Shown: positions 53,728 to 62,796, counted from the first letter of the stretch. The stretch is 64,000 nucleotides of DNA from Paenibacillus alba (GCF_013204855.1 NZ_JABMKZ010000018.1:62001-126000); one strand, 5' to 3'. Notes: generated by a model from the letters alone, not told the origin. Translations and numbers: made by a program.

Positions 53728-55309
53728 TGATGAATTCATGGCAAGGCAGCATATCAAAGAGGCTTTTCCCTGGGAGGAATGGGGATATACGATTGTAGGT
53801 GAAGCCACGAACGGAGTGGAGGCGCAGGCGGCAGTTGAAGCGCTTGATCCCGACATTGCGTTAATTGACATTACCATGCCTGTAATGGACGGCTTGACGC
53901 TGCTCAAGCATATGAACACCCGTTTCCCCCATACGAAATGCGTGATCCTCACGGCGCACCGGGAGTTTAGCTATATTAACCAAGCGATGCAGAATGGAGC
54001 AGTCGGATATATTCTCAAATCGCCGATCAATCTGACGGAAACGAAAGCAGCCTTGGACAAGGCTTTAAAGGAATCAGAGAAAGATTCCCAAATTTTATCG
54101 GCCTCTCAGAATCGCAAGACGATTCAAAGCAACAGTTATCCGCTCAGGAAACATTTTTTTCAGCAGCTGCTTACGGGTTTATATGTGAATGATGATGAAA
54201 TTACCCAGCGCGCTAATGATATTGGGGCACAATTGAAATTTGCTTCCTTCCTTCTGCTTACCGTTGAAGTGGATGGTTTGGCAGGCGTATACAGCCTTTA
54301 CTCCAACAACGATCGAATGCTCATTGAATTCAGCATGCTGGAGATTATTCGTGAATCCTTGCTGGAGCTATTGCCTGTGAAGATTGAAATTTTTCCTCTT
54401 GAGTTCGGGAGACTAACATTGATGGTTTGCACGAATGAAAAGCAGTTGGATAAAGAGAGCTGCATGGAGATCTGTTTACGCCTGGAACAGGCGATTCAGC
54501 CGCAATTGGAGAAGTATTTGGATGTAACAGTGAAGCTGGCCGCAAGCGAAGGGTTCCACCGCCCTAGTCAAATTCGCACGATGTTTAGACAGACGGAAGG
54601 TTTGTTTATTTATCGATTTTATCAGGAGAAACCCAGAACAATTGTCACCTATGGCCTTCGTCCTTTTCGCCAAATGAGCAGTGATCAATGGGATATTTTG
54701 CAAACGATGACGACGCCTTTGGAAGAAGTAAGGCCCTATGAGTTCCATGTGAAAACGATGGATAAGATTCAATCCTACCTGATTCAAATGAATCCATGTC
54801 CCACAGATGTGATCAACTGGTTTATCTCCTTGCAGGTCAGTTTGAATAAGGCTGCTTATTTGTCTGAATGGCCTGACTTTAAGCGGGCTGCTTATCTTGG
54901 CGAGGCGACAAAGCTCCTGCTGGCTTGGTTGCAGAAACGGGATCGAGTCGCTGGCGAAGCCATTGCCGTTCGGCCTGAAATCGCTCGCGCCATTCAGTAC
55001 ATTCGTCAGCATCTTGGAGATGAGCTCACGGTAGATGCAATATCGGCGGAGTCGGGATTCAGCACCTCGCATTTCAGCCATATTTTCAAAAAAGAAGTGG
55101 GGATGTCGGTCATTGACTACGTGCTGGAACAACGGATTGAATTGGCCAAAAAATACTTATCGGAAGGGAAATTCCGAAACTATGAATTGTCTGAAAAAGT
55201 CGGTTTTCAGCATTACTCTTATTTCTCCAATATTTTCAAGAAAATGACGGGCGTGAGTCCGAATGAGTACAAACGTTCTTTGAAAAATGTGATTACGCAA
55301 TCAGAGTAG
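53705..55309 (+). CDS. YesN-type AraC response regulator (module 2)
   Basis: A 534-residue regulator: receiver 1-120 (LLIDDEFMARQHIKEAF, Asp56 in IALIDITMPVMDG, YILKSPIN), helical middle, and AraC HTH pair at about 430-530 (VDAISAESGFSTSHFSHIFK and YELSEKVGFQHYSYFSNIFK). GTG 53705 overlaps the kinase end by 23 bases, with AAAGG upstream, so the pair is coupled. Expected to activate the three transporter genes that follow. Confidence 0.92.
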   Translation: MKRLLLIDDEFMARQHIKEAFPWEEWGYTIVGEATNGVEAQAAVEALDPDIALIDITMPVMDGLTLLKHMNTRFPHTKCVILTAHREFSYINQAMQNGAVGYILKSPINLTETKAALDKALKESEKDSQILSASQNRKTIQSNSYPLRKHFFQQLLTGLYVNDDEITQRANDIGAQLKFASFLLLTVEVDGLAGVYSLYSNNDRMLIEFSMLEIIRESLLELLPVKIEIFPLEFGRLTLMVCTNEKQLDKESCMEICLRLEQAIQPQLEKYLDVTVKLAASEGFHRPSQIRTMFRQTEGLFIYRFYQEKPRTIVTYGLRPFRQMSSDQWDILQTMTTPLEEVRPYEFHVKTMDKIQSYLIQMNPCPTDVINWFISLQVSLNKAAYLSEWPDFKRAAYLGEATKLLLAWLQKRDRVAGEAIAVRPEIARAIQYIRQHLGDELTVDAISAESGFSTSHFSHIFKKEVGMSVIDYVLEQRIELAKKYLSEGKFRNYELSEKVGFQHYSYFSNIFKKMTGVSPNEYKRSLKNVITQSE

Positions 55310-55324
55310 ATAGATTTCCGCCTG

Positions 55325-55360
55325 GTCCTGTCGATTTGTCGCAGGGCTTTTTATTTTTTC
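55325..55360 (+). terminator. Weak terminator after module 2 regulator
   Basis: CCTGTCGA-TTTG-TCGCAGG stem followed by TTTTTATTTTTT. It separates regulators from transporter genes, which then need their own promoter. Confidence 0.65.
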
Positions 55361-55469
55361 ATGCTGCCTCTCAGTTGAATACTTCAAGAAATCGATTGAT
55401 TATTCATATCACACGATGTGCTCCCCATGTAAACTAAGGATAGTCAAAATGGAGAAAGGAAGACACATC

Positions 55470-56426
55470 ATGGGAATTTCGTTGGAACACGAACAGCCGA
55501 CAGTTGTCACAACGATGCAAAGAAGGAATGAAAGCAGACGGCACTTCGCCAAGCATAAATGGTTGTATATCTTTTTAATTCCGGGCTGCGCGTATCTGCT
55601 CATCTTCAAGTATATCCCCATTTTCGGGATTGTTATTGCTTTTCAGGATTTCAGTCTCGTGAAGGGAATATGGAACAGCGAATGGGTAGGACTGGAAAAT
55701 TTTCAATATTTATTTCAGTCCAAAGATTTCTATGTTGTGCTTCGCAATACGTTAATACTGAGCAGCTATCAGTTAATTTGCGGATTTCCGGCACCGATTA
55801 TTTTGGCAATCATGCTGAATGAAGTCAGACATATGGCTTTCAAGCGCGTGTCCCAAACGATTCTGTATTTGCCTCACTTCATTTCTTGGGTAGTCTTGGC
55901 CGGTATGATCATTAATTTCTTGTCGCCTTCCACTGGTGCTGTTAATCATATCATAACGGCTTTTGGCTACAAGCCAATTCCGTTTTTGCTTGAGCCGCAG
56001 TATTTCCGAAGCATTATCGTATCAGCGGATGTATGGAAAGGAATCGGGTGGGGAACTATCATTTATCTAGCCGCCATGACGGGCATTGATACGTCCCTTT
56101 ATGAAGCGGCCAAAATGGATGGGGCAAGCCGGATCAAGCAAATTGTCCATATTACTTTGCCTGGCCTACTTCCAACTATTGTTATTCTCCTCGTCCTTCA
56201 ACTCGGGCATATCCTGGATAATGGGTTTGAACAAGTATTTCTTCTATACAATCCTTCTACATACGAAGTTGCGGATGTGCTGGAAACGTATACGTATCGA
56301 ATCGGGTTAATTGATGGAAGGCTGTCCTTCTCTGCTGCGGTTGGTTTGTTTAAAGCAGCAGTCGGGTTTGTATTAGTACTCGGAGCGAATCGAATCGCCA
56401 AACTGTTCGGTCAAAACATCTGGTAG
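55470..56426 (+). CDS. Carbohydrate ABC transporter permease, LplB type (module 2)
   Basis: A 318-residue permease with six membrane segments, EAA loop YEAAKMDGASRIKQIVHITL, and the end NRIAKLFGQNIW. ATG 55470 follows GAAAGGAAG. The cytosolic N-terminus is longer than that of the module 1 partner. Confidence 0.92.
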   Translation: MGISLEHEQPTVVTTMQRRNESRRHFAKHKWLYIFLIPGCAYLLIFKYIPIFGIVIAFQDFSLVKGIWNSEWVGLENFQYLFQSKDFYVVLRNTLILSSYQLICGFPAPIILAIMLNEVRHMAFKRVSQTILYLPHFISWVVLAGMIINFLSPSTGAVNHIITAFGYKPIPFLLEPQYFRSIIVSADVWKGIGWGTIIYLAAMTGIDTSLYEAAKMDGASRIKQIVHITLPGLLPTIVILLVLQLGHILDNGFEQVFLLYNPSTYEVADVLETYTYRIGLIDGRLSFSAAVGLFKAAVGFVLVLGANRIAKLFGQNIW

Positions 56427-56436
56427 GTGAATCAAG

Positions 56437-57306
56437 ATGACAAAAAAAATGGAAGCAATCGATTTAATCAACTACACGCTGCTAACACTCATAACGCTTG
56501 CTATGCTGTATCCTTTTCTGAACGTTGCCAGTGTATCGCTCAGCTCTTATGATGCCTATATCAGCCATCCGTTAATGCTCTGGCCGCATGATTTTAGCTT
56601 GTCGTCCTACAAGGAAATTATGTCTCGTCCTATCTTGTGGAGCAGCTACTTGAACACTGTTATTATTACGACAATAGGCGTGTTTGGAAGTTTAGTCTTA
56701 TATGTGTTGATGGGATATCCGTTGTCCAAAAAAATTCTCAAGGGCAGAAGCTTTATTATCGTTGCGATCATTTTCACGATGTTGTTTAACGGTGGAATCA
56801 TACCTAATTATTACTTAATGCGTTCCTTAGGTCTTCTGGATACTTTAGCTGCACTCATATTGCCATCGTTATTTTCGGGATTCAATCTCATTTTGATGAA
56901 GAGTTTCATTGAATCGCTGCCGGAAGAGCTAGAGGAAGCAGCCAGCATAGATGGTGCATCCTACCCTTACATTTTGCTGCGCATTATCGTCCCGCTTTCC
57001 AAACCAATTCTTGCTACGTTAGCTTTATTTGGAGCCGTAGGATACTGGAACAACTTTTTTAATGCCGTTTTGTATATTCAATCGGATTCGAAATGGCCTC
57101 TGATGCTCTACCTGAGAGAAGTGATTGAAGCAGCGAGTATGATGGCTTTGAATGCCAATACGGCAGAGCTTGGCGCTAACTCCGTAACGTCTGAAACGCT
57201 GCAATATGCAACATTAATGCTTGTCATGATCCCCATATTACTCGTTTATCCGTTTTTGCAGAAATATTTTGTAAAAGGCATGCTGCTTGGATCTGTCAAA
57301 GGCTAA
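56437..57306 (+). CDS. Carbohydrate ABC transporter permease, LplC type (module 2)
   Basis: A 289-residue permease; EAA loop EEAASIDGASYPYILLRIIV; typical end YFVKGMLLGSVKG. It begins 10 bases after the LplB-type gene. Confidence 0.93.
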   Translation: MTKKMEAIDLINYTLLTLITLAMLYPFLNVASVSLSSYDAYISHPLMLWPHDFSLSSYKEIMSRPILWSSYLNTVIITTIGVFGSLVLYVLMGYPLSKKILKGRSFIIVAIIFTMLFNGGIIPNYYLMRSLGLLDTLAALILPSLFSGFNLILMKSFIESLPEELEEAASIDGASYPYILLRIIVPLSKPILATLALFGAVGYWNNFFNAVLYIQSDSKWPLMLYLREVIEAASMMALNANTAELGANSVTSETLQYATLMLVMIPILLVYPFLQKYFVKGMLLGSVKG

Positions 57307-57373
57307 GATGATTCTGGAAATTTTCCATTGATCATACACAATTCTAAATTAAACTAGTATAGGAGATGAGAAC

Positions 57374-58930
57374 ATGAGTCGTCAAAAAAGAGGGGTATTG
57401 ACCAGTTTAGTTAGTCTAACGGCGATAAGTTTGCTTGTTGCAGGTTGTGGAAGCAGTACAGGCAGCACTACGCCTTCGGCTGCTCCAACGAATCAGGCTA
57501 AGGATCCAGTCTCTCTTAAAATCATGGGTAACTACGATTCACCGACGCTATCGGAAGCGGACCAAAAGTTTGTTAAATCTTTGGAAGTGAAAAACAACGT
57601 GAAGATTCAATTCGATATCCCGCCAATAACGGGGTATGCAGAAAGACTGCAGCTGATGCTAGCCTCCGGTTCCTATCCCGACTTAGTATTTTTCCCGGGT
57701 ACCACAGATGTTAGCTTCCAAAACGCAGTGAAAGACGGGATTCTCTTACCTGTCAATGCGTACATTGATAAATTTCCTGAGCTTAAAAAGTATACGTATC
57801 AAACTGCACTAGATTCACTTAAAGTTAAAAACGATGGCGACATTTACGGTATTCCAAGAACTTCCATTCTTCGCAATGACGGATTTTGGGTTAGAAATGA
57901 TTGGTTACAAAACGTAGGCGTTACGGTTCCGGCAGACGGTCAAGTTACAATTGAGCAGTTTGAAGATATTTTGAAAAAATTCACGTTTAATGATCCTGAC
58001 AAAAACGGTAAAAATGATACGTACGGATATGCAGGATATGTTAACGTACAAACAAAAGTGTTTGAACCTGTTCTGACTGGCCCATTTGGTGCGTTAGGTT
58101 GGCAAGAAAGCAAAAATGGCAATTATAAATACATGGATTCCAAATATGATACTAGCACTACAAGTTACAAAGATGCTTTAGCATTTACGGCTAAGCTTTA
58201 TAAAGAAGGCGTATTCGATCCGGATTCAGCTACGAATGACGATACGAAGAGCAGAGAACGTTTCTGGCGCGGTATGACAGGTGTATACCCAGGATTTGCT
58301 GGTCACTATACGTGGCATTTGCCAGAAATCCAAAAGCAAACACCAAGTGCGGATCTTACCTACATTTGGGTAAAAGGAGCAGACGGCAAAATACTTAACG
58401 CGGGAGCAACAGGCGCCACAGGGGCTTGGGGGTTCTGGGCTATTACCAAAACGTCCAAAAGCCCACTAAAAGCAGCTGAGCTTCTGAATTCATGGATCAC
58501 TGACGATACGTGGACAATCGTTAAAGATGGTTATGAAGGAAATGACTACACCGTTAAAGACGGTCAAAAGGTAGGCATTACGCCTCTGCCAAAAGATTAT
58601 GTTCGTACGAACACGATGAGACGGGCTTACGATGAATCCTTCTTTATTAAAGTCGGTACGCCACAAGCCATTGTAGACAAAATTAAACCATGGCTGAAAA
58701 CCGCAGTTGAAACAGCTGTTGTATCCAAAGATCTTGGTTATGTGCCTGAAGCTGCCAAAAAACCAAACTACCAGGACTACAAAAAAACGTGGGATCAAAC
58801 CATTATGAAAATCATTATGGGCAAAGAACCGGTCGACAAATTCACAGAACTTCAAAGCGGTTGGTATAAAAATGGCGGCGATGAGTACGCCAAGCAAATG
58901 AACGACTATATCGCCAGCTTGAAAAAATAA
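57374..58930 (+). CDS. Extracellular sugar-binding lipoprotein, LplA type (module 2)
   Basis: A 518-residue lipoprotein with lipobox LLVAGCGSS (Cys about 25) and family-1 binding fold (LQLMLASGSYPDLVFFPGTT, DIYGIPRTSILRNDGFWVRN, FTFNDPDKNGKNDTYGYAGY, TKTSKSPLKAAELLNSWITD). ATG follows AGGAGATGAGAAC. It closes the second module and is followed by a strong terminator. Confidence 0.92.
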   Translation: MSRQKRGVLTSLVSLTAISLLVAGCGSSTGSTTPSAAPTNQAKDPVSLKIMGNYDSPTLSEADQKFVKSLEVKNNVKIQFDIPPITGYAERLQLMLASGSYPDLVFFPGTTDVSFQNAVKDGILLPVNAYIDKFPELKKYTYQTALDSLKVKNDGDIYGIPRTSILRNDGFWVRNDWLQNVGVTVPADGQVTIEQFEDILKKFTFNDPDKNGKNDTYGYAGYVNVQTKVFEPVLTGPFGALGWQESKNGNYKYMDSKYDTSTTSYKDALAFTAKLYKEGVFDPDSATNDDTKSRERFWRGMTGVYPGFAGHYTWHLPEIQKQTPSADLTYIWVKGADGKILNAGATGATGAWGFWAITKTSKSPLKAAELLNSWITDDTWTIVKDGYEGNDYTVKDGQKVGITPLPKDYVRTNTMRRAYDESFFIKVGTPQAIVDKIKPWLKTAVETAVVSKDLGYVPEAAKKPNYQDYKKTWDQTIMKIIMGKEPVDKFTELQSGWYKNGGDEYAKQMNDYIASLKK

Positions 58931-58942
58931 CGCTAGCAATGC

Positions 58943-58989
58943 GAAGCTGCCCTCAAGGTAGATTGATCACTTGAGGGCAGCTTCTTTGT
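58943..58989 (+). terminator. Strong terminator after module 2
   Basis: GAAGCTGCCCTCAAG...CTTGAGGGCAGCTTC, perfect 15-base arms, then TTTGTATT. Confidence 0.9.
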
Positions 58990-59067
58990 ATTGAAATTAT
59001 AAAGCGAACTGTGGCTTGAGCTGGCGTAAGCTGGCCGTTTGCCTCAGATTCTTACGTTTCACATATT

Positions 59068-59246
59068 CCTGCGATTATGCAGGTTTTTCGTCTTGGGAAT
59101 AGGCAAAATCATGAAAATCATGCGATTATGCATCCTTTCGCGACCTTTTTTCGATTCCAGGACGTAAAACCTTAAAAAGCCTGCACAATCGCAGGCTTTC
59201 TGATGTTTTTACACGATTTGATCGATAAAGCCTGCATTTACGCAGG
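59068..59246. repeat. Four related short hairpin repeats
   Basis: CCTGCGATTATGCAGG (59068-59083), ATGCGATTATGCAT (59120-59133), AGCCTGCACAATCGCAGGCT (59178-59197) and CCTGCATTTACGCAGG (59231-59246), spaced about 50-60 bases. The first and last are followed by TTTTT, the third by CTTTC. The interval 58990-59273 has no gene. They look like a small family of mobile or amplified palindromes, able to act as terminators. Confidence 0.7.
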
Positions 59247-59273
59247 TTTTTCAAAACAGATGAGTTGCGGACC

Positions 59274-59651
59274 CTATTCACTTTCAACTTGATAAGAATT
59301 CGCATCCCAGAGCTGTTCCAGCTCCGATGCCTGACTCCACTGAATCGCGAATAGCCATCCTTTGTCATAGGGAGATTCATTCAGCAGTTGTGAGGCTCGC
59401 TCTAGTAGAATATTCACAGCGGTTATTTTCCCTGATAAGGGAGAATGCAGATCATGCTCGTTGTCCACAGTCTCTAGCGAGCCTATGAACTCGTTTTGCT
59501 TGACTATTGCTTCCCGCTCTGGCAATTCAATATAAAGAATCATCCCTAGTTTCTCCAGGCCACTCTCGGTTAATCCAATAACAGCCCGATCCCCTTCTTG
59601 GCGGATCCAGAAATGATCTCTTGTATACTTCAAATTCGCAGGTACCGACAT
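59274..59651 (-). CDS. GcvH-like protein lacking the lipoyl lysine
   Basis: A 125-residue protein of glycine-cleavage H-protein fold: RDHFWIRQEGDRAVIGLTES, LGMILYIELPEREAIVKQNE, FIGSLETVDNEHDLHSPLSG, KITAVNILLE, ESPYDKGWLFAIQ. In true H-proteins the central motif is ESVKA with the lipoylated Lys; here it reads ETVDN, Asp63 replacing Lys. It therefore cannot carry lipoate at this site and must have another role, or be inactive. No glycine-cleavage genes are nearby. ATG follows AAGGAGAACAG. Confidence 0.78.
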   Translation of the reverse strand: MSVPANLKYTRDHFWIRQEGDRAVIGLTESGLEKLGMILYIELPEREAIVKQNEFIGSLETVDNEHDLHSPLSGKITAVNILLERASQLLNESPYDKGWLFAIQWSQASELEQLWDANSYQVESE

Positions 59652-59673
59652 CTCTGTTCTCCTTCAAGAAGAA

Positions 59674-59714
59674 AAGCTCCTCGGCCCGCATTCGCATGCC
59701 AACCTGAGGAGCTT
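59674..59714 (-). terminator. Terminator after the peroxiredoxin gene
   Basis: AAGCTCCTC...GAGGAGCTT arms, with TTTTCTTCTT following on the minus strand. Confidence 0.75.
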
Positions 59715-59732
59715 CTCTGTATGGTCTAAAGC

Positions 59733-60281
59733 TTATTTTACAACCAGGTTTTTGTCGCCTGGTTTCCAGTTCATTGGGCACAATCCGCCGGATTGAAGCG
59801 CTTGAAGCACACGAAGTGTTTCTTCTACGCTGCGGCCTACATCGTTGTGGTTAACAACTTCGTATTTCAGTTCGCCTTCTGGATCGATGATGAAAAGACC
59901 GCGAAGCGCGATACCTTCTTCTTCAATCAGAACGCCGTAGTCACGAGCTACGGATTTCGTGATGTCAGCAGCAAGAGGGAATTCCAATTTGCCAAGACCG
60001 TTGTCGTTGATTGGTGTGTTGATCCATGCTTTGTGAGTATGGATACTGTCGATGGAAACACCTAGAATTTCAGTGTCCAATTCTTTGAATTGAGCAGCTG
60101 CATGACTAAGTGCTGTGATTTCTGTTGGACATACGAATGTGAAGTCCAATGGGTAGAAGAAAAGAACTAACCATTTTCCTTTGTAATCAGACAAAGATGC
60201 TTTACCAAATTCTTTACCGTCGCCTGTAGCTGTCTCCATTGTAAAATCAGGAGCTTGTTTACCAACTAAACGCTCTGCCAT
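59733..60281 (-). CDS. 2-Cys peroxiredoxin (AhpC/TSA family)
   Basis: Thiol peroxidase of 182 residues that reduces hydrogen peroxide and organic peroxides with thioredoxin or AhpF-type partners. Peroxidatic Cys51 in PLDFTFVCPTEI and resolving Cys168 in GGLCPMNWKPG make it a typical 2-Cys enzyme. The Thr two residues before Cys51 belongs to the usual active site. ATG follows GAGGAGG. Monocistronic, with its own terminator. Confidence 0.93.
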   Translation of the reverse strand: MAERLVGKQAPDFTMETATGDGKEFGKASLSDYKGKWLVLFFYPLDFTFVCPTEITALSHAAAQFKELDTEILGVSIDSIHTHKAWINTPINDNGLGKLEFPLAADITKSVARDYGVLIEEEGIALRGLFIIDPEGELKYEVVNHNDVGRSVEETLRVLQALQSGGLCPMNWKPGDKNLVVK

Positions 60282-60396
60282 GTATAATTCCTCCTCAAAT
60301 CTATCTTATTCGTATAAAATGGTAACATCCGTCTACTTGAAAGTCAATAATTAGATCCAATACTACCTAATAATTATTTTAATATATGAAAGGTTC

Positions 60397-60450
60397 AAAA
60401 AAAGCTCGCTCTCCGAAGCATCGGATGCCTCGGCAAAGCAAGCTTATTTT
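60397..60450 (-). terminator. Terminator after leuB
   Basis: AAGCTTGCTT...AGCGAGCTTTTTTT on the minus strand, with an inner GCCGAGG/CCGATGC pairing, just past the leuB stop. Confidence 0.75.
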
Positions 60451-60452
60451 TA

Positions 60453-61541
60453 CTATTTACGCATAGCGTCTACGATTAATTGGCCCATTGCCAGTGTTCC
60501 AATCGCTGTGCTCTTATCTACAGCGATGTCGCCTGTACGGTGACCTGCATCCAATACTTCTTTCACTGCGCGCTCGATGGAATCCGCTGCTTCGTGGTAA
60601 CCGAACGTCAGACGGAACATCAAAGCAACAGAAAGGATCGTTGCGATTGGGTTGGAAATACCTTGGCCAGCGATATCAGGCGCAGAGCCGTGTACCGGCT
60701 CGTACAAGCCGAAGCTGCCTTCGCCAAGAGAAGCGGAAGCCAACATACCGATGGAGCCTGTCAGCATCGCTGCTTCATCGCTCAAGATGTCGCCGAACAT
60801 GTTTTCCGTTACGATAACGTCGAAGCTGGATGGACGACGAAGCAATTGCATCGCACAGTTGTCCACGAGCACGTGCTCAAGCTCAACATCCGGGTAGTCA
60901 ACCGCAATACGGTTAACCGTTTCGCGCCATAGACGGGAAGTTTCCAGAACGTTCGCTTTGTCGACGGAAGCAAGCTTCTTACGGCGCGTTTGAGCAATTT
61001 CAAACGCTTGACGAGCAATACGCTCAATTTCCGTTACATTATAAGCGCAAGTATCCACAGCTTCTTGACCGTTCGCTGTTTCACGACGGAATTTCTCACC
61101 GAAGTAGATCCCGCCTGTCAACTCACGAACAACGATCAAATCTGTGCCTTCCAACACTTCAGGTTTCAATGTGGAAGCTTCTTTCAAGCAGTCAAAAATG
61201 AAAGCCGGACGAATGTTCGAGAACAATCCGAGCGCTTTACGGATACCGAGCAAGCCTGTTTCAGGACGAAGCTCTTTGGAGTTGTTGTCCCATTTTGGTC
61301 CGCCAACTGCACCAAGCAGAACAGCGTCTGCGGATTGGCATACTTCCAATGTTTCTTGCGGAAGCGGTGTTCCTTTCTCATCAATCGCAATACCGCCGAA
61401 CAAAGCGTGCTCTGTTTCAAATTGATAACCGAATAATTCTTCGGTACGTTTCAATACTTTTTCTGCTTCTGCAACAACTTCTGGACCAATGCCGTCTCCA
61501 GCAATGATAGCAATTTTTTTCACATCTGCCATGACTGTCAT
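60453..61541 (-). CDS. leuB: 3-isopropylmalate dehydrogenase
   Basis: Leucine biosynthesis enzyme (362 residues) oxidising and decarboxylating 3-isopropylmalate with [23 protein letters not shown] start, [30 protein letters not shown], the Lys in [16 protein letters not shown], the metal-binding [12 protein letters not shown] and [17 protein letters not shown] 61541 lies close behind AAGGAG; ATG 61532 (MADVKK) is the usual family start and also possible. It stands alone without other leu genes and has palindromes upstream (61633-61668), so it may be separately regulated. Confidence 0.96.
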   Translation of the reverse strand: MTVMADVKKIAIIAGDGIGPEVVAEAEKVLKRTEELFGYQFETEHALFGGIAIDEKGTPLPQETLEVCQSADAVLLGAVGGPKWDNNSKELRPETGLLGIRKALGLFSNIRPAFIFDCLKEASTLKPEVLEGTDLIVVRELTGGIYFGEKFRRETANGQEAVDTCAYNVTEIERIARQAFEIAQTRRKKLASVDKANVLETSRLWRETVNRIAVDYPDVELEHVLVDNCAMQLLRRPSSFDVIVTENMFGDILSDEAAMLTGSIGMLASASLGEGSFGLYEPVHGSAPDIAGQGISNPIATILSVALMFRLTFGYHEAADSIERAVKEVLDAGHRTGDIAVDKSTAIGTLAMGQLIVDAMRK

Positions 61542-61632
61542 TCACTCCTTAAATTTGGAAAACTGTTTATAAGCATTTACTATCGCTATATGATGCTCTC
61601 ATTGTAACATAAGATAACCTTCCTCATTAGAT

Positions 61633-61668
61633 ATAAAAGCTATTGCTTTTATAGGTTTCACCTATAAA
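61633..61668. promoter_or_regulatory. Two overlapping palindromes upstream of leuB
   Basis: ATAAAAGC-TATT-GCTTTTAT (61633-61652) and TTTATAGG-TTTCA-CCTATAAA (61648-61668), both perfect. They lie about 100 bases upstream of leuB; a TACAAT -10 with poor -35 falls between. This fits binding by a LysR-type activator; the first could also terminate the VanW transcript. Confidence 0.5.
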
Positions 61669-61684
61669 GATGCATGAGGAAGAC

Positions 61685-62530
61685 TTAATTAGCGGCTTCC
61701 CCCGTTTTGGCCGAACATTCGCCTTGCTCGAGCAATGGCTCGTACATCATAATCGCATGATTTTCCGTAATCCATTCGTCTCCAACCAACTCATCCTGTT
61801 GATTGTACACTTTGCGATGAATCTCATTGTGGCGAACATAACCACCCCAATATTCTCGCGTGATCCAGTGACTCCGCTCATAAATTTCATACGTATGAAT
61901 CGGTGGCATTTCCGCTCGCCATTCTCCAACCAAATGTGACTCCGTTAATCGAATCGCAAGTTGATAGGTCTGCTGGGTATCATTGCGAATCTGAAGATCC
62001 AAATAATTATAAAAGCATGTAGCTCCTGTGCCAAAAGGCTGAGTCCTGCCTGCATCCGGAAATACGTCATAGCTATGACGATACCTTTCTGTCACCGTTA
62101 GCGGCGAGTGGAGAGTCATCCAATAGATTAAATTGGAAAGCTGGCATAAGCCGCCTCCAACCCCCGCTGTTACTTTACCATGAAAAAGCACCATGCCATC
62201 CTGATAGCCTTTGTGACGTGTTGTACGGCCAATTAACCGCCAATAGGAAAAGGTTTCACCTGGTCTCAAGACAATGCCATTCAACTTATTTGCCGCAAGT
62301 CTTAAATTGGTTACTTTATTATGCTGCAGCCACATATCCACATCCTTTAGTTTCCTAAGCAGCGGCGTTGTGTGCGTGAAAATGACATGAGGCAATTTCG
62401 CCTCTTGTTTCTTCTTGGCATAAGCTTTTCCGTCCAAAATCCATTGAAAATAACGCCTAAGTCGAAAGGCTTTGATACCCAAATAAATACGAACTCGGCT
62501 CCGGTATATCGGTTTAAGCGGTTCTCTCAT
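61685..62530 (-). CDS. VanW family protein
   Basis: A 281-residue protein with the VanW domain: RLAANKLNGIVLRPGETFSY, WRLIGRTTRHKGYQDGMVLF, VTAGVGGGLCQLSNLIYWMT, VFPDAGRTQPFGTGATCFYN. VanW occurs in some vancomycin-resistance clusters and widely in Firmicutes; its function is not settled. The basic N-terminus has no clear signal peptide. ATG 62530 overlaps the stop of the upstream membrane-protein gene as ATGA, so the two are translationally coupled; the longer TTG frame to 62578 is not needed. Confidence 0.85.
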   Translation of the reverse strand: MREPLKPIYRSRVRIYLGIKAFRLRRYFQWILDGKAYAKKKQEAKLPHVIFTHTTPLLRKLKDVDMWLQHNKVTNLRLAANKLNGIVLRPGETFSYWRLIGRTTRHKGYQDGMVLFHGKVTAGVGGGLCQLSNLIYWMTLHSPLTVTERYRHSYDVFPDAGRTQPFGTGATCFYNYLDLQIRNDTQQTYQLAIRLTESHLVGEWRAEMPPIHTYEIYERSHWITREYWGGYVRHNEIHRKVYNQQDELVGDEWITENHAIMMYEPLLEQGECSAKTGEAAN

Positions 62531-62796
62531 ATTTTTGAAATCACAACAGATGCTAGTATTCCCAAGATAGAGATCCAAAAGAAATAAGATTTAACAATCC
62601 TTCCCACGGATGAATCCTGAAGTTTAAACAGTTTCTTCGGACTGTGCTCCATATTCAAATCGGTCACAGCGCCATGGATCCCATCCAAGCCAGTTACCTT
62701 GGTAAATCCTTGGTTTAGCATCCCTTTTGCCACACAAGTAATCAACAATAAGACCAGGGAACCCATGAATAAATAATTAGATATCTCTATGAGCAT
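62527..62796 (-). CDS. Small membrane protein coupled to VanW
   Basis: An 89-residue protein with two membrane segments (about 7-25, LFMGSLVLLLITCVAKG, and about 69-88, FFWISILGILASVVISKI). A hydrophilic loop of about 40 residues lies between. ATG 62796 follows GAGGAGGAAGACATC; the frame to 62853 has no ribosome site. No family is recognised. The ATGA overlap with VanW suggests they act together at the envelope. Confidence 0.7.
   Translation of the reverse strand: MLIEISNYLFMGSLVLLLITCVAKGMLNQGFTKVTGLDGIHGAVTDLNMEHSPKKLFKLQDSSVGRIVKSYFFWISILGILASVVISKI

Noticed and set aside
59068..59246. CRISPR array
   Set aside because: The repeats are short, differ from each other, are self-complementary and have no cas genes nearby.
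59126..59380. Minus-strand ORF of 84 codons over the hairpin region
   Set aside because: It overlaps the GcvH-like gene end and the palindromes, is Arg/Ser rich and has no ribosome site.
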